A stretch of 64,000 nt of DNA, taken from positions 50,537,217 to 50,601,216 of the forward strand of contig CP141139.1 in the NCBI GenBank assembly GCA_035236585.1. The letters run 5' to 3'. Positions 1 to 12,137 of this stretch are shown here, one piece after another. Position 1 is the first letter of the stretch, and each line of letters begins with the position of its first letter. The notes beneath the pieces were generated by a model. That model was not told where the DNA came from and searched no databases. It was given only the letters and a program-made list of their open reading frames with translations. The stretch is from Warburgia ugandensis. Taxonomy: Eukaryota; Streptophyta; Magnoliopsida; Canellales; Canellaceae. The position numbers and the translations under genes are program-made.

Positions 1-1414
1 TCTCGAATAGCTGGGGCTGTGACTAACACTTTCTTGGGAATAATATTGATTTAAACTTTGCCATGGCTAAATAAATTGAGAATGTGTTTGAACACTCAGG
101 GTTTTTATGAAAGGTCGTTTTCCAAATGGGAAAGATTTTCATGTATTTCATATTTATAAAACAAGAGATCTCGCCTTTTTATCAAAATTGCATTATATAA
201 AAACCTGGGTCGTGACACTTCTTTAGGTGGAGACCATACAACTTCCTTTTTGCTTTATGATTTCTTGTTTGTGCAAGAGATTGCCAAGATTAGTGCATTT
301 CTTGCACTAAATATCCTTTGAAAGATGGATTTGTAGCCGCCCATTGTGCTACGAGACATTTTATTTTAGAAGTGGCAATAAAATCAAGAGCAAACTTTTT
401 GTTTGTTTGTACATTCTAGCATTCCACTCTTTCCATAACATCCTAACCTAAATTTAAAATAAATTAAATACGAAATAGTATAAAATAATAACTAATTGGT
501 AATAAAATTTATTAACTGTAAATTATTTTATTATCTCCTAATATACTAAAGTTTAAGATAATGTTATAAAGATATTTCTACATAGTAATTAATATTTTCT
601 GTTCTAGCTCTGATTCGAGTACCTGGGCATATTTATATTGAACCAACAAGAGTCTATTCTTTAAAATGAAAACCATTATTTGTACTATCGTTTCCAATTT
701 AATAGCCATACCTTAATTTTTTTTGTCTAGTTATTATCGATTTTGAAGTTCTGGGTCTACCATTTACCCCTAAACTGTAGGCAAACATCAAACCCACGAC
801 ATCTATCCTTTCGAGCAAATTTATGGTGGATAAGTAGGTGATTAGAGTCCTACGAGAAATTGATATAAAGGTGACACAGAGAAGTCTATCCTTTTGATCT
901 AAGCATATCGTGTTAAATCCTTCCTCAAGCAGCCAGCCAACCGAAACTTCGTATTCAGCAAGGAACTCTTCACTTCCACGCAACCCAGTGGATTTGATTC
1001 TTGAATTCCAATGGATATCTAACTAAAAGAAGCAACAAAAAATTTACTATTCTTCTCAAGCACACTCTTGTCCTTTTTAAAGTCGTTAAATTAAGTATGA
1101 AGGAGAAGTCCATGAGTTGTTGTTCTGCCTTGATTTCTCTCTGTTCGATTTCTTCTGAAAATAATGTTCCATTGATACCCGTCTGTGCTCAACGTTCTAT
1201 CTTCAGCAATTGATGCTTCTCTGTTAAGAGCGAGATTTAGTGGAAATAGACTAACCAATGGCATGTCTCCAATTCATGTGTCAAGCCAAAACCTTACCCT
1301 GCGACCAGATCTCACTTGGAATCTTGTATTTAGTTGGAATGGTTGAATCAATTTCTGAATCTAACCCAAGGGCCAGCTCCACCCCTTGTCTTCTGTCTTT
1401 TGGCAACCAGCCCC
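1..1414. other. AT-rich spacer, no gene recognised
   Basis: This stretch carries only short chance reading frames without recognisable domains, on either strand. No RNA gene, transposon terminus or repeat was identified in it by eye. Confidence 0.5.
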
Positions 1415-1517
1415 CCCATTGAGAACCATAGATAGCATCAATTCTCCTCCACAGTAGGTTTCCATCCCATTGAGAACCATAGATAGCATAAATTCTCCTT
1501 CATAGTAGATTTCTTCC
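1415..1517. repeat. 51-bp direct tandem duplication
   Basis: Two adjacent copies of a 51-bp unit are visible. The segment beginning CATTGAGAACCATAGATAG occurs at 1417 and again at 1468, followed in both by nearly the same sequence (AATTCTCCT, then a TAGTAG/CAGTAG variant). The copies differ at a few bases, so the duplication is not very recent. Confidence 0.85.
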
Positions 1518-4458
1518 TTCTCTAAAGCCCCCTAACGACTTTGTTAAAAGAGCCAAGTTGAACTCTTTTATTGTTCTCAACAATAACTACCTGCAACGCT
1601 CTCTCTTATGCAAAGCTTTCCATGTCTTTTCATCGAGAAAAAACCCACTACTTGTATTCTCAGTTATCCAATACGTTTATCTGCCTCTCCCAAACAACTA
1701 GATATAAAAAATCTCATCTATTGGGTACCTTTAAAACCTTATTTCTTAGGCATTTTGTGCTGCAAAATAAAGGTGTCCAATATAAAGAATTTTTTATACC
1801 TACGTCATCTCGGACGGGCCAAATCGGCTGAACAGTCTAGATAACTGAGACTTACACGCAATTTTTTATGAAGAAAAAGCTTTCCATGATAAGAAAGGAA
1901 AAATGTCTTCCCAGCGCCCCCTCCTCCCCGAGCTGAAATAGTTGGGCTTGTTCCTTCAACCGAGGTAATGCCAAATCTTCTCCTTCTAGTTGCTTTTGTT
2001 GCCCCCAGCCCAAAGAATCAACCGCCCATGCCCACCTGAGCCACTAGAGGCGTTAATTTTGCCCCATGACCAGTGTGATCTGTGACCTACACCCATTTAA
2101 CTGGGTCACAGGTCACTAATTCACGACCCTTTGAAAATTGACTCAGACGTGGCCCACCCATGTAAAATTTTGGACGAGCTGATCCATACCCATGGGTTCA
2201 TGAGTCATCCTATTTATTTCAAGGAAGAAAGTATGCAAAATTTATTTTCCTTTTAAGAAAGAGATTCACTATCTTTGAGTTAATTTTTCTTAGATCTAAA
2301 TTGGTCATCTTATTCGTCCCACTATATTTATCCGTACTAAAAAAACACATGCCAATATAATGATCCTAGGTATTGATTTTGCACTTTTATATCTCAAAGG
2401 CCATGATTTAAGCTAGAACCAAAAATAGCCCTGGCAGCATCCAATAGTGCTAATTTTTAGTATATATGTAATATAAGAGATTTCAAGTAATATGAATGGC
2501 TTAAATCTTCACAAAGATATGCCTAAAATAATGGGATGACAGCATTTATGAATAAGACAGTACCTTGAGCATTTGAAAAAGGCAGGACTCATGATCGAAA
2601 ATGCTTAAATCACAGCATGAAATCTTTTAAAACTTGATTTCTTTATATAGCAAGTTAGCTACTTGCTAGAGTGAGTTATTGGGCTTTGTTTTGCACCTAC
2701 TGTCGGGAAAAAACTCATCAAAAGTACTTCAGTTTCGGTAAGTGTACACACTGCAGCCTATTCTTCCATGCAATGTGAAACCTTTATTGAAGATCTAAGC
2801 CACTCACAATATCAGAAACATCATAGATAGGCTAAAATTCCAAATTTTATGCTAATTGAGTGGTTGTAGATTGCAACAATTTGTTTCACAAAAACTACAA
2901 CCATCTTTTTTGTTGAATTTTAAAAGACTCGAAACAAGTGGTTAGAATTATCCAAATACATTAATTTTATATGAGCTACCTATTTTTGACATGCTAAATA
3001 TGATGATCGGTTTAGATCTACCAAAATAAAAATATTTAATAATTATAAAATTACTCTTTCTACACGCGAACCAGCCCGTTGTAGATGATTTGGGTGTGAG
3101 TAAGCATTTTATGACCCGCAAACAAAAGTCAGGATACAAAGTAGTGCAACTTACACCTGTTGGACTTTCAGCCGCCACGACCCACCTACAACCTGCCCTA
3201 CCTGCCTATTTGACACCTCTAAAATAAGTCACTCGTATGGATTTTCATGGTTTTACCCGAAGCTCAAAGATATCAAGTCCCATGTAAAAGACGAGCTGTG
3301 TGGGGCCCTTCTCCCTCTAACTAGTCGTCAGTGGTAAGTGACTCTTATGAGGAGAACTATCAACAAGACATCCAAGCCTATATACTGATATACATAATAA
3401 TAGCTAGGATATTGATATGCATATTAACACGCTTTATCCACGGAGCAGGCTGACAAAAATGATAGTTTTGTTAAATGGTTCCTACGTATGGATTAGCTGC
3501 CGTTACTTTTATTTGACTAATTTGGGCCAAGACACGCACAATTTCTTCATCGATGCATAGTCAGCTCATCCCAAATTTGACTCCAAGCATAGTTGTTAGG
3601 AGTATAGGTTTCCATTGTCAAATTTTCTTCTCATTCTTGGACTAAGTTCTCCAAAGTAGGCGCTTACCTAAACACTTCTGGCATGACTATTTTACTTTGA
3701 AAATCAATTCACCCTTCTCAAAGCAATTCATATCTTTTCTACTAAAAATGAACGGAGGACGGGGGAGGAAGACTAGCCTTCCGAAAAAAAGGGAAGGAAG
3801 AAAATCTCTGAAAGTTTGAACATGCATTATTTTTGGAGGGTTTTTTTTTTTTCTTTTCCCGTTTTGAAGAATCGACACATGAACTCACACACAATATTCT
3901 CCCATAGTCACTTGTGTCTAATATTTAGGCAGAATACAATTGCCTATCGTCACTAAGAAACTAAAGAGATGGAAAAAAGTGCAGACCCCTCGAACAACTT
4001 CTGTGGCTTTCACCATTGGAGCTCACTTTTCTGCCACTCACATACTATATGTATATATTTACCCGTATACTACCCGTGAAAGTTGAAGGATACGTATTCG
4101 CAGCTAAAAGTACATGTTGGAGGCAAGTTTGTCATCATAACCATTCATCTCTGGAACATCATATTCAATTATGCCAAAACTCAAGAATCTCATTCGTCAG
4201 AAAGCCTAAACCCTTCGATCTTTTAAGACTTAGTAGTATTCTTCACCAACTACTGGAGAAATTAACGTAACACCAAAATTTCCTTTCCCAGTGGTGATAA
4301 GATCATCTAGCGATGTTGGGGCTTGGGGCGTGATTAATCTGACTTTAGGGTAAGCGGATCAATGGTTTGAATTAATAGATAGATGTGTCCCACTTGTAGT
4401 TCCATATGGGCTCCTTTTTTGTTGAGAATTACTCCCATTATACGGACGGACTTAGTAA

Positions 4459-4461
<3 letters not shown>
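1518..4461. other. spacer, no gene recognised
   Basis: Short overlapping frames near 1571-1844 and small frames around 3.0, 3.8 and 4.1 kb have no recognisable motif, domain or splice context. I see no gene here. Confidence 0.45.

Positions 4462-4521
<60 letters not shown>
4462..4521. repeat. (CT)30 microsatellite
   Basis: An uninterrupted 60-nt CT run. Frames crossing it read as Ser-Leu or Arg-Glu repeats and are artefacts of the microsatellite. Confidence 0.97.
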
Positions 4522-4524
<3 letters not shown>

Positions 4525-5818
4525 CACACCTGAATCTAATCCTTGAATCATGTCTACTTTCAAATTTCCAATCCCTCTCACTCCAGCCCACGTTGATTCG
4601 ATAGATGATTCCATGTTCATCTGTGGTGAAAGTTTTGATGGCCAAAATCTCCCCTCAACATGGTATTAAGACCCAATATATCAATTAAGCAATGATGATA
4701 GACTTATTTGAAAGTGCTTATTCATATCTATGTTTTTGAACTCTTTGGTTTATGGCATTTTCTTTTCAATGTGTTTGTGACATTACGATTTTGATTAAAA
4801 TTTCCATTAGATTATTCAATTTGCACTTTGGGACAAATCCCTATAACCTTTCATCATCTAGGGTTTCTAATTTCACAAGTCTTCTTCTTCTTCTTTTTTC
4901 TCAAATTCTCCTTTTTGTTCTCCCTTTCTGTTTTTCTAATATGGCTCCATGATATTTTTTTATATTTCAGCCATGGGTTGCATTGGATTCCTCGTTAATC
5001 TCCTTCAATTTGCCTAAGGTTTTGATTTCTTCAAATCTAGCAAATTTTATGTTATTTTCCTTTTACTTCATAAATTTCTTCAAATTTAGCTTCATAATTC
5101 TAGGCATAGTTTACCTTTTTTTCAAGTGATCATAATTCCAACATTGTCCTAAAATATCATCTTCATTATAGTTTGGTATTCCGATAACTCAATCTTGTGA
5201 GAGAGAGATTATTGGATTCTCTTTGATCTTGATAAATATTGTGAAATTGTGGTTTTAGGCCCTATTATGTTAGTTCTTTAACAAGGGCCTTAGCATTTGG
5301 GTTCTTTTTTATTTGACATTGACTTTTGTGAGACTAGAAAGTTTTTGGTTATTCAAACTTTTGCTATAAAATCTTTGGTCATTTGTCTATTTCTGCAAGG
5401 AAGAAAAATGGAGCTGGGGCCGCAGGGGTTTGGGACAATTTTGCTCTTCAATTTCTCATGTCAATGGCATGTGATGGTATTGTGTCTGGAAACAATAATA
5501 GAAAATAGGCACAAGCCCAAGATAGACTCACTTAAAACAAGTTGAGGATATAAATGTGAAGTTTTTAAACTTTTATCATTGACTAAGAAACTCTAAAAAC
5601 TTTAGCGAACACAAGTGAAATTTCTTCTTTCTAAAATATGAAGGAATTTTAATTATTATTCTAGAACATTTTAATCCATGATTTCTATTCCCATTGCAAT
5701 CAGCCCATGATAAGGATTCTAACACCTTCATGTGATCAAGTGCTCCACCTTTTATGTCTCCTGTACCCAAAATCACTATAGTTGGATGATTGTAGCATCA
5801 TAAAAATGACTAGAGGTT
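4522..5818. other. spacer, no gene recognised
   Basis: AT-rich sequence with poly-T and CTT-rich patches near 4880-4930. The short frames at 5297-5545 (+) and 5576-5776 (-) have no recognisable family features. Confidence 0.45.
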
Positions 5819-5823
5819 GTTTA

Positions 5824-6697
5824 TGTTGGAATTGTATAATGTTGGTTAAATATATTTAAATTAAAAATAGTTTTACTAAATTTTAATTTTCAAAACTAAG
5901 AGTTGTATCTCAAAATTTAAATGCTTACATTAGATGGTAGGAATTAACTATCAAGGTGAAGAGCCACCTTGTGAAGAGTCATTTGGTGAGAAAATAAATA
6001 CTTGCTAATTCTAGAGGTAGTCACATGACCACACAAGGTCTATTGACCTTTGTTCATATTATATTTCAAACATTGAAAAATCTTTTAAAGTTTAATCCCA
6101 CATTAAAAAATGTGAAGACTATTTTAACTTTAAATATGAGATGTGATTTGGTCCTTTATTGGGTCCTTAGCCCTTGGAACTTGGGCTGAACTACTACGCC
6201 TTTTTTCTATAGCCTTAATTACTTTCTAACTATTTTATCATTTATTATTTGTAAATTTCAATCATTATTATTTTACATTTTGAGTTATAATGGAGCCGCT
6301 AGAGAGAATGTGAAAGGGAGCAAAAACTCTATAAATAAGAATTTTCTCTTCTGACATATTATATCATTTAGAGAATTTGATACAAAAACTTCTTTCTGTT
6401 TCATAATCTACAATCTTTTCTTCTCTGTTGTAGTGCATTTTCTAGTCAATTTTTGGGCACACTAAGACAACTGTTTTGGTAAGTCATTATTCCATCTATG
6501 CAATCAAAGTCGAAGATCAGACCAAGTGTATCCTAGAAGTAGTACCTAGATCAACCCAAGTCCAGATAGTGGATGGATGGCTTTCATGTTAAAGATATTG
6601 ACTACATGCCTTAATCTATAAATTAATAAGATCTTTCATTATTTTTTCTTGCAAATTATTATAGTTATGATTGCTTTCTTTAAACTTTATACCAGTA
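5824..6697 (+). mobile_element. possible solo LTR (Copia-like), tentative
   Basis: The stretch opens with TGTTGGAATTG, a start typical of Copia LTRs. It holds a TATA-like CTATAAATAAG near 6330 followed by a pyrimidine-rich leader, and a block near 6500-6590 resembling a Copia U5 region (ATCAAAGTCGAAGATCAGA and what follows). The same five bases GTTTA precede the start (5819-5823) and follow the proposed end (6698-6702). The proposed 3' end is not a canonical CA, so the boundary is uncertain and the call rests on layout alone. Confidence 0.3.
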
Positions 6698-7049
6698 GTT
6701 TAGAAATACGGCATGATGGAATTTTGGAATAGCTTTTCTTATAAAGTTTCAATTTTAGTCAAATTTGCCAGTTCTCCAAGCTCTTGCCACCACACTATCC
6801 TAGAAACTCCTCAGCCACATATTCTTGTCTAGAAGCTTATGGAAACAGTGGTTATCCTCATAGACATGAAGCCACATGACTTTTAAGGTACTATGTGACC
6901 TTGAGTCATGCAACTGTGTTACCTGGTACATTTGTAATAAATAAATTATTATAATCTAGTTAGTTGGAGGTATCATTTCGATCCCTATATAAAGGGGCAT
7001 CTTTCCAAGAGCGAAGGCAAGCATGCTTCACTGTATTATTGCTTAATTC

Positions 7050-7300
7050 TTAATATTACTAAAATTGGTTCTTTTTAAGATGGTAAAAAGAAGATAATTT
7101 TTTAGAAACCATCTTAGTAAAAATAATATAAGATGGTGGACAAAAAATCATCTTTAAAAATCACACTTAATAAGATGGTTCTATGAAAACTATCTTAAAG
7201 GTTTTTCCCGAAGAACCTTTTTTCACAGGAAGAACTTAAAAGGACAATTAACCTAAATTGTCTTAAAAAATTCAAGTTGAAGAAGGAGGTTAGGATAAGG
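7050..7300. repeat. left subterminal repeats of the CACTA element
   Basis: Several copies of AAGATGGT and its complement ACCATCTT lie within 200 bp (7076-7235), interleaved with AATCATCTTTAAAAAT-type variants. Subterminal repeats bound by the element's own protein are a known property of En/Spm. The same motif recurs at 16090-16320, which links the two ends. Confidence 0.7.
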
Positions 7301-7860
7301 TGTCTTAAAAAGATCACATTTATCTCGCAGCATACGTTTTGTTAGGCTTGATAATCCTACAACTCTTTTCTTTTTTGTCTTCTATTATCTTTATCTAGTA
7401 GCATATCGGCCTAAAACGCATCTAAGTTCAATTTTGCTCTAGCTAGCTTCAACTAAAAGACCACAATCAAATTGGAATTACATACGTTTCATCTTTGAAC
7501 TACACTATCTCTATCAATATTGGAGTCGATACGTCTCATCTGTGAACTACACTATCTCTACCAATATTGGAGTCGATAAGTTTTTCTTATTTGTCTCACG
7601 TTTTATAAAATTTGCATGGTTATGATTAGAAAATTCTTAAAGTTTTCCCTTCCTATCTATGAATATTTCATGTTTGCATTGACCTTTCTGTCCCAATTAA
7701 CCTAGAGTTAATTGGAAAATCTTCATGCATGTATATAATTAAGATTTTTCCAACATTTATTCACACACCAAGTATCTGGTAAAATGCCTAACTAAGTTCA
7801 TTAATCTTTTTCATATATGAAAAGTATTCGTACACATTTGAGCTTCAATTTTTGGACAAA

Positions 7861-9189
7861 ATGGTTGACAAATATGCTTGGATTACTACAGCAAGATCAT
7901 TAAGAGAATATGAAGAGGGAATAGAAAAGTTCATAGAGTTTGCACTTAGGGTAAGGATAATTGTAATCGCATGTGTTGTCCTTGCTTAAAATGTGAAAAC
8001 CTAAAAAAGGCCACTATAGGCAAGTTAATAGAACATTTGTGCTTCAATGGAGTTCATGAAAGCTATTGCCTCTTGATTTTGCATGGAGAAGAACCTCCTC
8101 ATGGGCCCTTGGCAAGGGCAAAAAGATGTGAATATGAAGTCACTATACGAAGTGGTACAACTACACTGATATTTCAAGTGTATACTATGACTTCTAAGAA
8201 GAGTTTGAACAATTCTAAACTACATTGGAGGAAGCCAATGAGCTATTGTACCTTGGATATAAAAATATTTCAAGTGTCTGAGTGGTAGAAACATACAATG
8301 TAGATTTGAGATTTGATTTTTCAAATCAAGGTATTATCAAAGTATTGATAGTGGTGGGTAAAATGCTACTGAAGGAGAACAAACTGACGAGGTCCACATG
8401 AGAGGCAAAGAATATTCTAAGTGCACTAAGTTTAAAGTATGAGAAGACATATGCTTCTCCCAATGACTGCATCTTGTAAGTGAAGAAGCACAGGGATAAA
8501 ACTACATACCTAACTTACAAACAATCACTATGAAAGTTGAAGAAGAACAACTAAGTAGGTGAAAAGTGTGCTTGCAAAGGTCTTATGGTATTTTCCCTTA
8601 TTACAGGGTCTAAAAGAAAGTTTTGTATTACAAAAATAGTAAAGAAACTAGTATGGCATGCCGAGAAGAGAGTAGCTGATAGCCATTTACAATTTCTAAC
8701 AAACAGGCCAACATGGACGTTCGTAGACTTCTTGTGGCCTAATTTTGGAGAAGTACCAGAAACCTACAACTTGCAATATCTACAGATGTGATCAATTCTC
8801 ATGGTTTTATGAATAGTAGGTATAATTATTGGCATGTTATAATGGTTTATTATAATCACCCATCATTGCTATGCATGAAAGGTAAGTTCATGATGTCAAC
8901 TATGTTGATATCGAGTCTCAAGCAACTCAGGAACAACACTGATGTGTACATGGCTTTATTATCAACAATCTTAAGACATTATGGGATATGATGCATACAA
9001 GAAAGATTAGTTCACTATGGAGGTTATACTATTGAGGACAATAAGTGACTTCCTAACGTACGATAATTTGGCTAGATGCACTATGAAGGGTCAAATTCTT
9101 GTCCTATCTATAGTGACCAAATGTGTGCCATAAAACTTAAACATGGAAGGAAAATGACATTCCTAAGTGAACAAAAGATGGTTGAGTGG
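7861..9189 (+). pseudogene. CACTA TNP2-type transposase, N-terminal half (broken)
   Basis: Reading starts at ATG 7861 (MVDKYAWITTARSLREYEEG), which fits the N-terminal transposase-associated domain of plant En/Spm proteins. A frame change between about 7950 and 7971 continues it as CCPCLKCENLKKATIGKLI and HLCFNGVHESY, the Cys-rich part of that domain. Further on, SLKYEKTYASPNDCIL (about 8435-8480), VWHAEKRV (8650-8680) and YMALLSTILRHYGI (8946-8989) match the TNP2 core in the right order (WHAEER; GNDIDVYL...ELWx). Stops and frame changes are frequent, so no functional protein can be made. The reading is cut at 9189 by the inserted LTR and resumes at 12138. It would have been the transposase that recognises the element ends. 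Confidence 0.85.
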
Positions 9190-12132
9190 TGTAACACCCC
9201 AGAATTTTTATGACATTTTTTTTATAATAATAATAGCATTTGGGATCCCATGAGAAAAAGTTTTATTAATTTGTTTACTAAAACATTTCTTGAAAACCTC
9301 CAGGTGTTATTTTCTTTTTCTAAAACATCGCAATTTAATTCACAACATAAGTATAATTTCGTGATAAGAGAATTGAAATAATAGACATGTTAATCAACGT
9401 CAAAATGCATCGGTGCCTTTATTTTCAAACCAATAAATGTCCAAAACACAATAATAATATGGCCCAGGGTCTATCCATCATAACATCCCATTAAATGTCC
9501 ATCAAATCCATAATATAAAGTATACAATCCATAAAGAAATTCAAATGATAATCATATTTATTAACTCACATCACTGTCTATCAATCAAATAAAGGAATTC
9601 CCCCACTGCTATCACGGTTTCTCAACGATCTTACCCTTCCTAATGTCGCGCTCAAGATCTGAGGCATTGCAAAACAAAGCAATGCCTCAGCGAGCTATTG
9701 CTTGTGTAGGTACATAGACAATTAATGAAATAAATAAATTAACAATAATGATAAAATAAAATATCTATCATTTATGACGATAACATCATTATAACTCATG
9801 TTGACGTAATATCCATTTATCAAGTATGCTTAAACATGCATTCCACGGATTTAAAACATGATATGAATCAATGTAAATGAGCATACAATAATAATGGCAC
9901 CCTAAGGCAATGGGTCCCACAAGCGTCATATAAATGAATATCACTGACCATGAGTACTCATATCCAACCTCTGAGTGTCGTCACACCCAGGCATATCATC
10001 TCATCATCATGCTCATCATGCAAGCACACATAATAAGAGTATTGGTCGTCATACCGTAGTGGCAACCCTTCATGGGTCTCAACCACCGCCACTCCCTGTC
10101 AACACCATACAGGAAACTTAGCGTTTATCCCCATGGAAAGGCCCAGACCGGTAGTGTAGACTATCCATGTTACCAACCCCTACCGAATGCCATCTACGGG
10201 CAGGTGTTTATCATATTATAATCTCGGAGGGTGGGTGACCGGCCTTATCCCTCCTAGCATGACGCCCACGGGGTGAGAGCACCTGTCATAAAACACAAAA
10301 CTCAGAAATCATATATATGCCAAAACTCAAGAGTACTCATGGCTCGCAATCCTCAAGGCACGACCCTCATCCCGAGGTTAGTCTATAAAAGGACCAGCCA
10401 CCAAGTCTCCACTTTTCTTTCTCATGCAAATCCATCAATTTCAGTGATGTAATAAAGAAAAGGAATTTCTAATTATGCATAATAGATAATATCATTCTCA
10501 TGAAATCATTTGTAAGAAGTCCAATTAATACATGATTGAAAATCAAGTAACGATCATAGTATTGAATTCTAAATCTAGCAAAATCAACGATTTCTAGTAA
10601 GTGTAATTTAAATTCACAATCAATTTTGATGGTATAATCATACAGAGTTTGAAAATTAAAATAAAACATTAATTGTCGTCACCTACCCCGACGTGAGATC
10701 ACTTAGTTCTCTCCTAAAATCCCTTTGACTTATATGTTCGGATGCACCTGTACATGTCACATCACTATTTAAAAATTTTCTAAGTAGAAGTGGTTATTTA
10801 TAAGTTTTTTATGTTAAATCTAGGTTCGCGTCGTCAATACAGTCACAACGCCTTCTTTGGATCGTGATTTGGACTCCTATAGCTCTAAAAATCAAGTTTT
10901 AAGTGAAAATACTCCAAAAGATAGGGCTGACCGCCCATTTCAGCCAATTTGCACCGGCGGCGCAAGTTTATGCCAGTTTATACTGTCGTAAACTGGTGTC
11001 ACAAAGACGCTCGACATCGCGATGCACAGCAGGGATGCGCCGCATGCGTCACGGTCGCTAGGACGCACTTCGTCCCGACCTTCCGCAACAGCCCTCGTCA
11101 GCTCTCCCGCATGCGCCTACGCCGTCACCCACCCACCTTGCGTCTTTGTTGGGGCGTCCTACTAGGTGTCTCGGCATCAGCGTAGGGTGCCGACGCGGTC
11201 AACATTGCTGAAAAAGACGACCGGATTCTAGTCCTCTTCGGCGACCCTACAGGCGTCCAAATCTTGCGATTTTTGCACTGTTTTTCTCATAATTTCGTCT
11301 ATATTTTATTTCTACCCTCATTTTGCATTGATTTTTCCAAAAACTATGTTTTTTATGCAGTTTTTTCCCATGTTCCTAAAACTTCCCTAAGTACTATTTT
11401 TCACGTTTTTCGACAATACCAGCCATTAGATCTCTCCCAAATTTAAATGGTTTGATCTTGGGTCTCTTATACACTAGATGGATGGTTCGATTTGAAATCT
11501 AATATGGTTTCCTCAGTGGATTTATGCTCCAATAGTAACGCACCTAAAGTTCCAGGAAAAACTACGTTTTTCTTGATTTTTCATGTATTTTCCTATTTTT
11601 CAAATATACCTATTTAATATAAAAATCAAGGGGTTAAGGCTTACCTCATTTTGCTGGGTGTTGGTGGATGTTGCTAAGCCCTACTTAACGAAAAACTAGA
11701 ATTTTGCAGAGGCTAGGATCTGGAGAAAAATTCAATGAAAACGGGAAAGGAGGTGATGATTAAGGCCATGAGGGGGGATATATAGATCGAGTTGGTAAAG
11801 GGAAAAGGAACTCTTCCCTTACACATCTCCTTCCGACGATTTCTCTGGAGAAATCGCCAGATCTGATAGAGGCATGTAGAAGAAGGGGGGTGCCACTATC
11901 AATTCAGGCCCCTTTGTTTTACTTCTCTACCAGTTTACCAAAATACCCCTATAACTTTAACGGCTCTTAACTCCTTCGTTTGAGCTCCATTTTCTGCGTT
12001 TTTTATAGCGTTGGAATCCTATCGACGAGTACTTTCTAATTTTTAGTTTTTAGGATCAAATTCCATCTATAATTTTTTAATTTAATTTATTAAATAAATT
12101 CTTAATTTATACCTAAAATTGAGGATATTACA
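9190..12132 (-). mobile_element. solo LTR of a Gypsy (Del/Tekay-like) element inserted in the CACTA transposase
   Basis: The stretch starts TGTAACACCCC and ends GGATATTACA, giving inverted ends TGTAA...TTACA, and is flanked by a perfect 5-bp target duplication AGTGG (9185-9189 and 12133-12137). It has no coding domains, so at 2943 bp it is a solo LTR left by LTR-LTR recombination. Reverse-complemented, its segment from about 9620 to 9720 matches 55.30-55.42 kb, inside the 5' LTR of the Gypsy element there (shared TTTTGCAATGCCTCA and neighbours), so it belongs to a related family in minus orientation. It carries a GC- and CpG-rich block near 10940-11230. The exact target duplication suggests it is younger than its CACTA host. 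Confidence 0.93.
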
Positions 12133-12137
12133 AGTGG

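Noticed and set aside
10949-11185. 78-codon frame in the GC-rich part of the solo LTR
   Set aside because: Lies within a bounded LTR, has no domain, and is explained by local GC content.
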